NCBI RefSeq assembly: GCF_000378125.1
Contig: NZ_KB899241.1
Location: 719,652-783,651, forward strand
Direction of reading: 5' to 3'
Length of the DNA stretch: 64,000 bases
Source of the DNA: Rudaea cellulosilytica DSM 22992
GTDB lineage: Bacteria; Pseudomonadota; Gammaproteobacteria; Xanthomonadales; Rhodanobacteraceae
Each line of letters opens with the position of its first letter. The stretch's first letter is position 1. Both the position numbers and the translations under genes were made by a program. This document shows positions 45,648 through 53,634 of the stretch, in pieces. Under the pieces are notes generated by a model, which was given only the letters and a program-made list of their open reading frames with translations, was not told the DNA's origin and made no database searches.

Positions 45648-46993
45648 CGCAGCGTGGCCGCGTTTTGCGCGTTCTCCTCATCGTCGTCGCAGTGCTGTTG
45701 GTGGCCGGTACAGCCTTTGCGATCTATTTACGCGGGCCGGGTCCGACCGATTTTGCAGGTGGTCAGAAGGTCGCACTGGCCGAGTATAAGGATACAAATC
45801 CGACATCGATTCCGGCATCGAAGAAAAGCGCCGATCCGATTCAGCGTGGCAAGTACCTAGCGGAAGCAGCCGACTGCCTGGTCTGCCACACCACACCCGA
45901 CGGTCAGCAATACGCGGGCGGCTTTGCGTTCACGCTGCCGTTTGGAACGATCTACTCGACCAACATCACACCCGACAAGGAAACCGGCATTGGCAACTAC
46001 ACCGATCAGGATTTCCTCGCCGCCGTGCATCGCGGCGTGCGCAAGGATGGTGCATGGATGTATCCGGCGATGCCGTTTACGTCGTACACGTATATGACCG
46101 ACGAAGACGCGCTCGCGATCAAGGCCTACCTCTTCAGTCTCACGCCCGTGCGTGCGCCGGCACGCGCGAACACACTCACGTTCCCATTCAACCAGCGCTG
46201 GGCGATCGGCCTGTGGTCGGCGGTTTTCAACCCGAACAAGCGCTTTCAGCCGGATAGTTCGAAATCGGCGGAGTGGAATCGCGGCGCATATCTATCCGAA
46301 GCGCTTGCGCACTGTGGTGAATGCCACACGCCGCGGAACATCGGATTCGCACTAAACAATCGAAAGAAGTTCGGTGGCGGGAATGCCGGCGGCTGGCTTG
46401 CCTACAACATCAGCGCCGACAAAGGCAGCGGCATCGGCAATTGGAGCGACGACGACGTCGCCGCCTATATCGGTCATGGTCACGCAAACAATCACGGCAG
46501 TGCGTCGGGCCCGATGGGCGAGGCGGTGTCGGAGAGTTTGAGTCGCCTAGAGCCCGAGGACCTCAGGGCGATTGTTGCCTACGTGCGCAGCGTACCGGCC
46601 ACGAGTTCCGACCTGCCTGCGCAGCTTGCACCACCCGCCCCGCGTTCGCACAGGGAGGGTTTCGCGGCGAACGCACGCGGCAAGCAGGTGTTCGAAGGTG
46701 CCTGCATGAGCTGCCACAACTGGGATGGCGTGGCTGATATCTCGCCCTATGCAACGCTCACGGGCTCGCGCGCGGTCAACGACCCGAGCGGCATCAACGT
46801 GGCGCAAATCGTGATCACCGGATCGGCGTCATGGAGCGAGAACGGTTCGCTGAACATGCCCGCGTTTGGCCAGACGTATTCGAACGAGGAAATCGCCGAG
46901 GTTGCGAATTACGTTACGGCGCGCTTTGGCACCCAGGGATCGTCGCTCACCGAACGGGATGTGGCGAGCTTGCGCCGTCAGTCAGCACAGTAG
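45638..46993 (+). CDS. Membrane-anchored three-heme cytochrome c
   Basis: 451-residue electron acceptor of the molybdenum hydroxylase. An N-terminal anchor helix (about 10-30) is followed by three cytochrome c domains with CLVCH (80-84), CGECH (226-230) and CMSCH (356-360), and Met ligands such as in YPAMPFTSY. Such triheme proteins occur with membrane-bound alcohol/aldehyde dehydrogenases and IorAB-type enzymes. It overlaps the large-subunit gene by 10 bp. Confidence 0.93.
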   Translation: MGMTQRGRVLRVLLIVVAVLLVAGTAFAIYLRGPGPTDFAGGQKVALAEYKDTNPTSIPASKKSADPIQRGKYLAEAADCLVCHTTPDGQQYAGGFAFTLPFGTIYSTNITPDKETGIGNYTDQDFLAAVHRGVRKDGAWMYPAMPFTSYTYMTDEDALAIKAYLFSLTPVRAPARANTLTFPFNQRWAIGLWSAVFNPNKRFQPDSSKSAEWNRGAYLSEALAHCGECHTPRNIGFALNNRKKFGGGNAGGWLAYNISADKGSGIGNWSDDDVAAYIGHGHANNHGSASGPMGEAVSESLSRLEPEDLRAIVAYVRSVPATSSDLPAQLAPPAPRSHREGFAANARGKQVFEGACMSCHNWDGVADISPYATLTGSRAVNDPSGINVAQIVITGSASWSENGSLNMPAFGQTYSNEEIAEVANYVTARFGTQGSSLTERDVASLRRQSAQ

Positions 46994-47316
46994 ATAAGAG
47001 CCGTTCGCGGACCGAGTTAAGTCCGGTGGCGCCTGTATTGCGGACCAATCGAGGCCATTGGAGGCAAGATTGAAGCCGCTTCGAATCAGCGATTGAAACG
47101 GCCTCTGGTACTGCAGCCGCACTGCAGTCAAACGCGTGCTCGCCGGCGCTCGCGACGCTTTCGCTGCGAGCAGCACCCTTATCCCGCAATCGTCTGTTGC
47201 GAAGATTCTATTTGGCCTTTGTTGACTACTCCCATCGGCGAAGAGTCCCAGGGTCCAGACCAACACGTGCTATTGCCATCGAATTGCGTGAACTGGAGGT
47301 AGGCAGCTTGGAATAA
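46994..47316. other. 323-bp intergenic region after the cytochrome gene
   Basis: No convincing coding frame. Several degenerate inverted repeats but no canonical terminator with T tract were seen. The GC is lower than core genes. It separates the hydroxylase operon from the converging TetR gene. Confidence 0.5.
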
Positions 47317-47931
47317 TTAGGGCACCTCTACGCCTTCGAGCAGCGTCGCCAGTGCCGCTTCGACAGGTGCATTGCCGACTTTCTCAGGCAATAGCAGGCC
47401 ATCGATTGTCAAAAACGTCAGGCCATGTACTAGTGACCAGCACGCCGCTGCCAGCCCTGGCGCGGGCTTTCGCCGAAATACACCTTCTCGCTGCCCACGC
47501 TGGAGTACCTCCAACAGCACGCCCATCGCATTCAAAGCTCGGTCGCCTGCATGCACTCCCACGATCCGACTCGTTTCGGCACTGAACATCAATCTGTACA
47601 GCGCCGGATGATCGGCGCCGAACTGAATGTAGGCGACGGCCGCGCTCAGCAACGCCTTGCGTACCGAGCGCGGATGGGCGGCGACGGCCGCGCCCAGCAC
47701 CTCACGTAATTGATCGAAGCCGCGCATCGCCAGTTCGGCCAGCAGACTCGCTCGATCCGGGAAGTGCTTGTAGGGCGCGGCGTGGCTTACGCCCGCACGG
47801 CGCGCAACTTCCCGTAAGGTGAATTGCCAGCCCTGATCCTCCGCCAACATCGCCTGGGCGGTTTCGAGAATGACTCGTCGAAGATCACCGTGATGGTAGG
47901 CCGCTCGGCCCTGAACGCTCTTTTCTTGCAT
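47317..47931 (-). CDS. TetR-family regulator of the adjacent aldehyde dehydrogenase
   Basis: 204-residue repressor. The HTH is near 20-65 (ILETAQAMLAEDQGWQFTLREVARRAGVSHAAPYKHFPDRASLLAEL) and the C-terminal half resembles the WHG-type TetR ligand domain. It is divergent from the aldehyde dehydrogenase gene; a 14-bp imperfect palindrome overlaps that promoter. Effector probably an aldehyde, by inference. Confidence 0.9.
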   Translation of the reverse strand: MQEKSVQGRAAYHHGDLRRVILETAQAMLAEDQGWQFTLREVARRAGVSHAAPYKHFPDRASLLAELAMRGFDQLREVLGAAVAAHPRSVRKALLSAAVAYIQFGADHPALYRLMFSAETSRIVGVHAGDRALNAMGVLLEVLQRGQREGVFRRKPAPGLAAACWSLVHGLTFLTIDGLLLPEKVGNAPVEAALATLLEGVEVP

Positions 47932-47968
47932 AGATGAACGAAGCCCTTGGGGAGATTTTGAGTGGATG

Positions 47969-48019
47969 TTGACACAAGAAACATTGGGGTGTAAATTCCC
48001 CTTCGATGTTTCTGCTGTC
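47969..48019 (+). promoter_or_regulatory. Sigma-70 promoter and TetR operator of the aldehyde dehydrogenase gene
   Basis: -35 TTGACA (47969-47974), a 17-bp spacer and -10 TAAATT (47992-47997) form a near-consensus promoter; the start would be near 48004, with an AAGGA ribosome site at 48028. GACACAAGAAACAT (47971-47984) and ATGTTTCTGCTGTC (48006-48019) are inverted repeats matching at 12 of 14 positions, centred on the -10. Bound TetR would block transcription. Confidence 0.75.
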
Positions 48020-48039
48020 TACTTTATAAGGACCGAACC

Positions 48040-49461
48040 ATGAACGCACTCACCTCCTTTGTGGTGTCCCCACTGACCGATCGCCTGACGCGCCAGCGGC
48101 AGGCGTTTCTCACCGAAGGCGCGCCCTCGCTTCAGCAGCGACGCGCAAATCTGTCCAAACTCAAGCGCTCAATCGTCGCTCGCAAGGCCGAGATCGAGGC
48201 CGCCCTGAAGGCTGACTTCGGTCATCGCTCAACCCACGAGACCGCCATCATGGAAATGATGACGGTCGTGCAAGGCATCAATTATCTCAACCATAACCTG
48301 CGCCGTTGGATGCGTCCGACTCGGCGGCATGTCGCCATGCATTTTCAGCCGGCTCGCAGCTACATCGTCTACCAGCCCCTGGGCGTGATCGGCATCATGG
48401 CACCGTGGAACTATCCGTTGGCGCTGGCATTGATGCCTCTGGCGACCGCGCTGGCGGCCGGCAACCGCGCGATGATCAAGCCGTCCGAGTTCACGCCAGC
48501 GACCAGTGCGTTGCTGCAAATCATCCTGGCTGAGCTGTTCGCCCCCGAGCAGGTGGCCGTGATTCAGGGCGAAGCGGCCGTCGGCGCAGAGTTTGCGGCC
48601 TTGCCGTTCGACCATCTTGTATTCACCGGCAGCACACCCATCGGCCGCGCGGTGATGAAAGCAGCGGCCGAGAACCTCGTGCCGGTGACGCTGGAGTTGG
48701 GCGGTAAATCGCCGGTCGTCATCGAACGGGGCCATGGCGCTGCGTCCGCCGCAAGCATTGCCTACGGAAAATTGGCGAACGCCGGACAGACCTGCGTCGC
48801 ACCGGATTACGTGTTGCTACATGAGAGCGATGCCGAGCCGTTCCTCGCCGCGTTCGATGTCGCAGCTAAGCGGCTCTATCCCAACGGCCCGCTCAGTGAC
48901 GACTACACGTCTATCGTCAACCAGCGTCACTACCAGCGACTCGTGGCGCTGCTCGATGATGCCCGTGTCAATGGCGCGCGGATCATTGAAATGGGCCACC
49001 GTCCGCAGGACGCAGGCACGCGTCCTCACACCCTCGCGCCCACGGTCGTCCTCGGCGTCACTGACGACATGCGAATCATGCAGGAGGAAATCTTCGGCCC
49101 GCTATTGCCCGTGCGAACGTACGCCAATATCGATCAGGCCATCGGCTACATCAATGCCCATCCACGTCCGCTCGCGCTCTACTACTTCGGTCCCACTGGG
49201 CGCAGCCGCGACAAGGTCTTGACCCAGACGACCTCCGGTAACGTCACTATCAACAACACGATAATGCACTACGCTCAAGATGATCTACCTTTTGGCGGTG
49301 TGGGGCCGAGTGGCATGGGTGCCTACCATGGCGTCGAAGGCTTCCGTGCGCTCAGCCACGCCAAGGGCGTGCTCATCCAAAGTCGGCGCAATCTCGGCAA
49401 CCTGCTGCAGCCACCGTTCGGCTGGATGGCTAATCTGATTTTAAAAACCATGCTGCGGTAG
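48040..49461 (+). CDS. Coniferyl-aldehyde-type dehydrogenase (CalB-like)
   Basis: 473-residue NAD(P)-dependent aldehyde dehydrogenase. E219 (LELGGKSP) and the nucleophile C252 (NAGQTCVAPDY) are intact, as is the MAPWNYPLALALMPLATALAAGN cofactor segment. Its shorter N-terminus and the hydrophobic tail (LQPPFGWMANLILKTMLR) match the coniferyl aldehyde/fatty-aldehyde (AlkH-like) branch. The TetR regulator and the nearby molybdenum hydroxylase suggest handling of aromatic or long-chain aldehydes. Confidence 0.92.
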   Translation: MNALTSFVVSPLTDRLTRQRQAFLTEGAPSLQQRRANLSKLKRSIVARKAEIEAALKADFGHRSTHETAIMEMMTVVQGINYLNHNLRRWMRPTRRHVAMHFQPARSYIVYQPLGVIGIMAPWNYPLALALMPLATALAAGNRAMIKPSEFTPATSALLQIILAELFAPEQVAVIQGEAAVGAEFAALPFDHLVFTGSTPIGRAVMKAAAENLVPVTLELGGKSPVVIERGHGAASAASIAYGKLANAGQTCVAPDYVLLHESDAEPFLAAFDVAAKRLYPNGPLSDDYTSIVNQRHYQRLVALLDDARVNGARIIEMGHRPQDAGTRPHTLAPTVVLGVTDDMRIMQEEIFGPLLPVRTYANIDQAIGYINAHPRPLALYYFGPTGRSRDKVLTQTTSGNVTINNTIMHYAQDDLPFGGVGPSGMGAYHGVEGFRALSHAKGVLIQSRRNLGNLLQPPFGWMANLILKTMLR

Positions 49462-49548
49462 CCATCGAATTCTCGGATGAAGACATCATCGGATGTACTC
49501 CCGTGGCACTCCGTGCCGAAATCTACTTAGCCTCAAGGAGGCAACACT

Positions 49549-49923
49549 ATGCTCACCCAAACAAAAGTCTCATTCGGAATTGCAAAGTTGACCGGCATAT
49601 TGCTAGCCGGCGTATTTTTCTCCGCGCCAGTCCTCGCCGAGGATACTGATTCGACCGAGACCGCTCGGTGCATGCTCTGCAGCAGCGCCAAGTGTTCGTC
49701 CACAGCGTCGGGGGCCATCAGCGGCGATCTCTCGAAGGTTCGTGACTCCTCTGCGAGTTCACCGGATCCTATGGTCGTAGTCCAACGGATGATCCTCGGG
49801 ACCGCGGCCAGCTCGCGTTCTCGCGTTGTACATGTGGCCACTCGCGCTGACGAAAGCTATCGCGCGCGTTCTTGGGATCCGATGCTGATAGCCCGCAAGA
49901 TGATCCTGGGCGACTCCCGCTGA
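49549..49923 (+). CDS. Unrecognised exported small protein with DPM-MILG repeats
   Basis: 124 residues after a clean signal peptide (cut near VLA, residue 30) and an AAGGAGG ribosome site. I do not recognise it. The mature protein has a short Cys cluster (C41, C44, C49) and two copies of a 12-residue motif, DPMVVVQRMILG (73-84) and DPMLIARKMILG (110-121), separated by a Ser/Arg-rich stretch. The repeats may bind a ligand or each other. It follows the aldehyde dehydrogenase gene by 87 bp. GC is well below the core genes. Confidence 0.7.
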   Translation: MLTQTKVSFGIAKLTGILLAGVFFSAPVLAEDTDSTETARCMLCSSAKCSSTASGAISGDLSKVRDSSASSPDPMVVVQRMILGTAASSRSRVVHVATRADESYRARSWDPMLIARKMILGDSR

Positions 49924-50386
49924 CTTAAGCACCCATGCGACTCTTAAGCAGGGAGCGGTCGATCGTTCGCCGAATACGTGTTCTACGCTGCAATCCTCGA
50001 CAACACCGACCTGTCGATTGCCTCGCCAATGCTGAGCTGCCTCTATATCTTTGAAGAACTGAGGAAAGGTTGCCCTGATTGAAGTATTCCAGGTTGAATG
50101 TGCTCGGGTGGCCGGACCAGGTGGTCACGACGCCGGACCATTCAGCCAAAATGTCCGGTATACGCAGACGGCGCACTGGGGGTCCACAATTGGCCAATAT
50201 TTATCACAAAGAAACTGCCTCTCTAGTTTTCACACAGCCTCGGTCGAAAGCAGACGTGCAGTATTTTGAGGTGGCCATGGGTGGAGTATGTTGGGTGACC
50301 GTCTGGGGTTTGCCGGGAAATCGATCGGCACGGGCCTGATTGCGCGGCGGTTTCCTCGCTGCGGAGGTATCCCTCGGCAATGCCCA
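49924..50386. other. Degenerate stretch before the pseudogene
   Basis: 463 bp with no intact gene. Several direct copies of TGGTCCGG (minus strand) occur around 50110-50150 within a minus frame of 90 residues that I cannot match to a family. It may be the remnant of an insertion sequence or of the same decayed locus as the methyltransferase fragment downstream. Confidence 0.4.
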
Positions 50387-50801
50387 ATGGTAAAGAAGAT
50401 CCCGATGTACGACCAATCCAAGCCATCCGGATTGATCCAGTTCGCACGAGTCGATGCGTGCTCCGCCATCATCGACGTCTACCCAGGCGACGGCTTTGGA
50501 CCAGACTCTTCTCTGGTCTGCAGCTTCGTGCCGGCCGAAGTCGCCACCCAACCAGCGGATGTCCTGTGGTTGCAACCGTTCTACCACGATTTCCACAACG
50601 CGCTGATCCAGGCCGGGGGCGCGAGCGACGCCCAGTCGCTGCATCGGATTGAGCCTGGTCCGTTCGCGAGGGGGTAGAGGCGGGGGGCTTCGTATTGGAA
50701 GCGGAGAGCACCATGCTCGCGAACACGGACGATCTACATGGATCAAGGTGTTCGATCCCTCGATCAAGGGCGAGACCGATCACTTTGCCTTCTGTTTTTA
50801 G
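50387..50801 (+). pseudogene. Decayed COG4798-type SAM methyltransferase
   Basis: The frame from 50387 encodes FARVDACSAIIDVYPGDG (motif I region), FVPAEVATQPADVLWLQPFYHDFHN and LHRIEPG. After that the reading frame shifts: continuation near 50672 reads VEAGGFVLEAESTMLAN and, after a further shift, IKVFDPSIKGETDHFAF then a stop. Together these are the normal ends of a COG4798 predicted methyltransferase, but with two frame breaks and a deleted middle (the usual length is about 250-290 residues). So the gene is broken. Confidence 0.75.
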
Positions 50802-50910
50802 AAGCCGGTGAGTTGAGCGCCGGCGTTATTCCAGCTTTGTGCTCAATCTGAGGTCATCAGTCGGCCGCATAGCTGTCGTTCGCGAGCGGCAGCTTCGGGT
50901 CGGAAGCGGA

Positions 50911-53469
50911 TCAGAAGCTGTAACGCACCCCACCCCAGATCAACCGCGGCGCACCCGGCGCAAAAAACGTCGTGCGTGGGACGGGATAGTTTCCGTCGCC
51001 CGGCGCGTTCGCCACGGCGGGAAACGGGCGCGCGACGAAGTGGCCGTCGGCATCGAAGCCCTGTGCGCCGAGCTGCGCTGCGGTGGCGTATTTGCGATTG
51101 AGCAAATTGTCGATCTGGGCGAAGAAGGTCAGCTTCGGCGTGGGTTTGTAGTTGAGACCGAAATCGAACACGCCGTAGCCGGCGGTCTTGCCGGGGCCGA
51201 GATAGTAGGTGCCGTCGGGCTGGTGCGCGTTGTTCTCGTTGCCGCGCGCGTACGCACCGTCCGTCGCGCGGAAGTCGAGGTTCAACGACAGCGTCTCGCC
51301 GAAGTCGTAGCCGACGAAAGCCTTGAAGGTCTGCTTCGGCACGAGCGGCAGGCGGTCGCCGGGCGTGACTGTGATCGTACCGCCACCAAGCCCGCGGAAT
51401 GCGGGATCTTCGAGCGCTAAACTGTTCGTGCTGTTGCCGTCGCCGGGAAACAGCCCGCTCGCCTCGTAGGTCGCATTGATCCAGGAATAATTCGCGCCGA
51501 AGCTCAGCGCATCGACGCGACTGTCGAAGCTGAGATCGATGCCTTCGCGCCGCGTCTTCGGGAAATTCTGGAAGAAGCCGGCGCCGGTCGCATCGGGCGC
51601 GGCGACGAAGAGGATGTCGTTCTTGTTCTCGGCGCGATACACGCTTGCGTTCCAGTGCGTGGCATCGCCGAGCGTGCCGCGCAGTCCTGCCTCGAGCGTG
51701 CGCGTGACGACCTGCTTGAGCGGCGGATCGCCGGCCATCGCGTTCGGCAGGCGGCAGGGATTCTCCTCGTTCGCGCAGCCGAGTTCGATCGCCGACGGCG
51801 CGCGGTTGCCTTCGTTGTAGCCGACGTAGGCGTTGAAGTTCGCGTTCGGCGTCCAGGTCAGGCCGACCGCTGGATTGAAGCGCTGGTAGACATCGTGGCC
51901 GTTGAGCGAGTCGATGCCGCCTTCGGGATTGAGCAGGTCGCGCGTCGTTGTGGACTCGCGGTTGTAGCGGCCGGAAACGACCACGGCCCACGTCTCTGCG
52001 AAGCTCAGCGTGTCGGTGAAGAATGCGCTCCAGGTGTGCGCGCGGCTTTTCAGGTTCACGCGCGAGTCGAACGCGTTTTCAGAGTCCTGCGTGCCGTCGA
52101 CGTAGGCGCCGGGGCCGTCGACGAGCACGACGTTGCGCTCCGGCGTGAGATAACCGAAGCGCGCGGACTGGGTGTAGCCGATGCGGTTCGCGTCGTAGGC
52201 GGCACCGACGATGAAGTCGTTGTGCTTGCCGCCGAAATCCTCGCTCCAGTTCAGCTGCAGGCCGAAGCCGAAGTTCTTCTGCCGTGCCTGCGTGAGCGTG
52301 TCGAGGCCGTTGCACTTCTCGTTCGGCTCGGAGTTGAGCAGGATGTTCGCGATGCAGCGCCATTGTGGATACGGCGTATTCGCTGCATTCGCGCCGCTGG
52401 TCGGAAAACCGCTGTAACCGGCCGCGAGCAGGGCTGCCTGTTCCGCTGCGCTCGGCTGGTAGACCGACTCGCCGATCGCATCGTCGTTGATGTCGCCGTT
52501 GTGCGTATGCGTGTCGATCTTGCGCAAGTAGACGTTGCCGGCCAGCGACAGCGCGTCGCTGAAGCGATGGTGGCCTTCGAGATTGAGATAGTGCGATTCG
52601 TTCTGCGTGCGGTCGGGCGTATACGAGCTGGCATAGTCGCGCGCCATCAAGTGCATCTCCTGCAGGCCGTTGCCGGTGAGCAGATCCTTGACGTAGGCGT
52701 AGCTCAGGTCGAGGTCGTCATCGTCGCCGTGCCAACCGACCTTGCCGAACAACTGGCCCTGGTCGCTCGGCGAATGTTCGCGCCAACCGCCATCGGTGAA
52801 ATAGTGGGCATTGAGGTACCAGTCGAACGCGCCTTCGGCGCCGCCGGTCTGCAAGTCGGCGCTGCCGCGCGCGTGCGCGCCGTAGCTCATCTCCACGGTC
52901 GTGCCGGGATCGCTGCGACCGCTCTTGGTTTCGATCGACAGCGCGCCGCCGAGCGTGTTGAGACCGAACAGCGGATTCGATCCCGGCATCAGCGTGATGC
53001 CTTCGATCGCGTTGCGCGGGATCAGGTCCCAACTGACCACGTCGCCGAACGGCTGGTTGAGGCGCACGCCGTCCATGTACACCGACAGGCCTTGCGGCGT
53101 GCCGAGCAGAGGCGAGGCCGTGTAGCCGCGAAAATTCACGTCGGGCTGCAGCGGATTGCCGGCGACCTCGTTGAACGTGAGGCCGGCGAACTTGCGGTTG
53201 AGGAATTCGGTCAGGTCGTTCGCATTGCTTTCGCGCAGCTCGTCCGCCGAGGCGGTCTGGACGGGTGCGGCGATCTTGTCGAGCGATTCGCCGCCGCCGT
53301 TGAGCGGCGTCACTTCGATGGTGTCGAATTTGACGACTGGCGGTTTCGTGGCCGCATCGCTGTCGGCGTTGCTGTCATCGCTGGCGACGACGTTGCCGAT
53401 CACGGCCAGCAGCGTCGTGGCCAACACGGCGCGCGGCAACCGGCGCTTCGCAGGAATCGTATGCCTCAT
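50911..53469 (-). CDS. TonB-dependent outer-membrane receptor, substrate unknown
   Basis: 852-residue receptor: signal peptide, TonB-box region FDTIEVTPL, plug domain (about 60-180) with YMDGVRLNQPFGDVVSW and GSNPLFGLNTLGGALSIETKSG, then a 22-strand barrel ending in Phe (GVRYSF). It follows the YncD-like receptor gene by 165 bp on the same strand. Its position in a lanthanide-type quinoprotein locus makes metal or metallophore uptake an attractive guess, but nothing in the sequence proves it. Confidence 0.9.
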   Translation of the reverse strand: MRHTIPAKRRLPRAVLATTLLAVIGNVVASDDSNADSDAATKPPVVKFDTIEVTPLNGGGESLDKIAAPVQTASADELRESNANDLTEFLNRKFAGLTFNEVAGNPLQPDVNFRGYTASPLLGTPQGLSVYMDGVRLNQPFGDVVSWDLIPRNAIEGITLMPGSNPLFGLNTLGGALSIETKSGRSDPGTTVEMSYGAHARGSADLQTGGAEGAFDWYLNAHYFTDGGWREHSPSDQGQLFGKVGWHGDDDDLDLSYAYVKDLLTGNGLQEMHLMARDYASSYTPDRTQNESHYLNLEGHHRFSDALSLAGNVYLRKIDTHTHNGDINDDAIGESVYQPSAAEQAALLAAGYSGFPTSGANAANTPYPQWRCIANILLNSEPNEKCNGLDTLTQARQKNFGFGLQLNWSEDFGGKHNDFIVGAAYDANRIGYTQSARFGYLTPERNVVLVDGPGAYVDGTQDSENAFDSRVNLKSRAHTWSAFFTDTLSFAETWAVVVSGRYNRESTTTRDLLNPEGGIDSLNGHDVYQRFNPAVGLTWTPNANFNAYVGYNEGNRAPSAIELGCANEENPCRLPNAMAGDPPLKQVVTRTLEAGLRGTLGDATHWNASVYRAENKNDILFVAAPDATGAGFFQNFPKTRREGIDLSFDSRVDALSFGANYSWINATYEASGLFPGDGNSTNSLALEDPAFRGLGGGTITVTPGDRLPLVPKQTFKAFVGYDFGETLSLNLDFRATDGAYARGNENNAHQPDGTYYLGPGKTAGYGVFDFGLNYKPTPKLTFFAQIDNLLNRKYATAAQLGAQGFDADGHFVARPFPAVANAPGDGNYPVPRTTFFAPGAPRLIWGGVRYSF

Positions 53470-53608
53470 TCAACTAATCCGATGTATTCCGGTCACGATG
53501 GTTCCTCGATGCGGCGCCAATCGCGATCGCGGAGGTCTAGTCGCTTGCGCAGCGAAACCCTGGCGAGTCTGCCAGCGCACCGCCGGAAAAATTCCCGACG
53601 TGCACAAG

Positions 53609-53626
53609 TGTGTCGTCATTGACACA
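53609..53626. promoter_or_regulatory. TGTGTC-GTCATT-GACACA palindrome
   Basis: A perfect 6-6-6 inverted repeat lies 8 bp past the stop of the YncD-like gene and 140 bp upstream of the second receptor. It may be an operator for the downstream receptor or part of a transcript end. Confidence 0.35.
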
Positions 53627-53634
53627 GCCGCAGA

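Noticed and set aside
50100-50197. Insertion-sequence remnant next to the methyltransferase pseudogene
   Set aside because: Direct repeats of TGGTCCGG are present but no transposase motif or terminal repeat could be recognised.
51655-53622. 655-residue plus-strand frame opposite the first TonB receptor
   Set aside because: Arg/Val-rich antisense shadow of a clear receptor gene; the same holds for the long plus frames opposite the second receptor, the quinoprotein and the aldehyde dehydrogenase.
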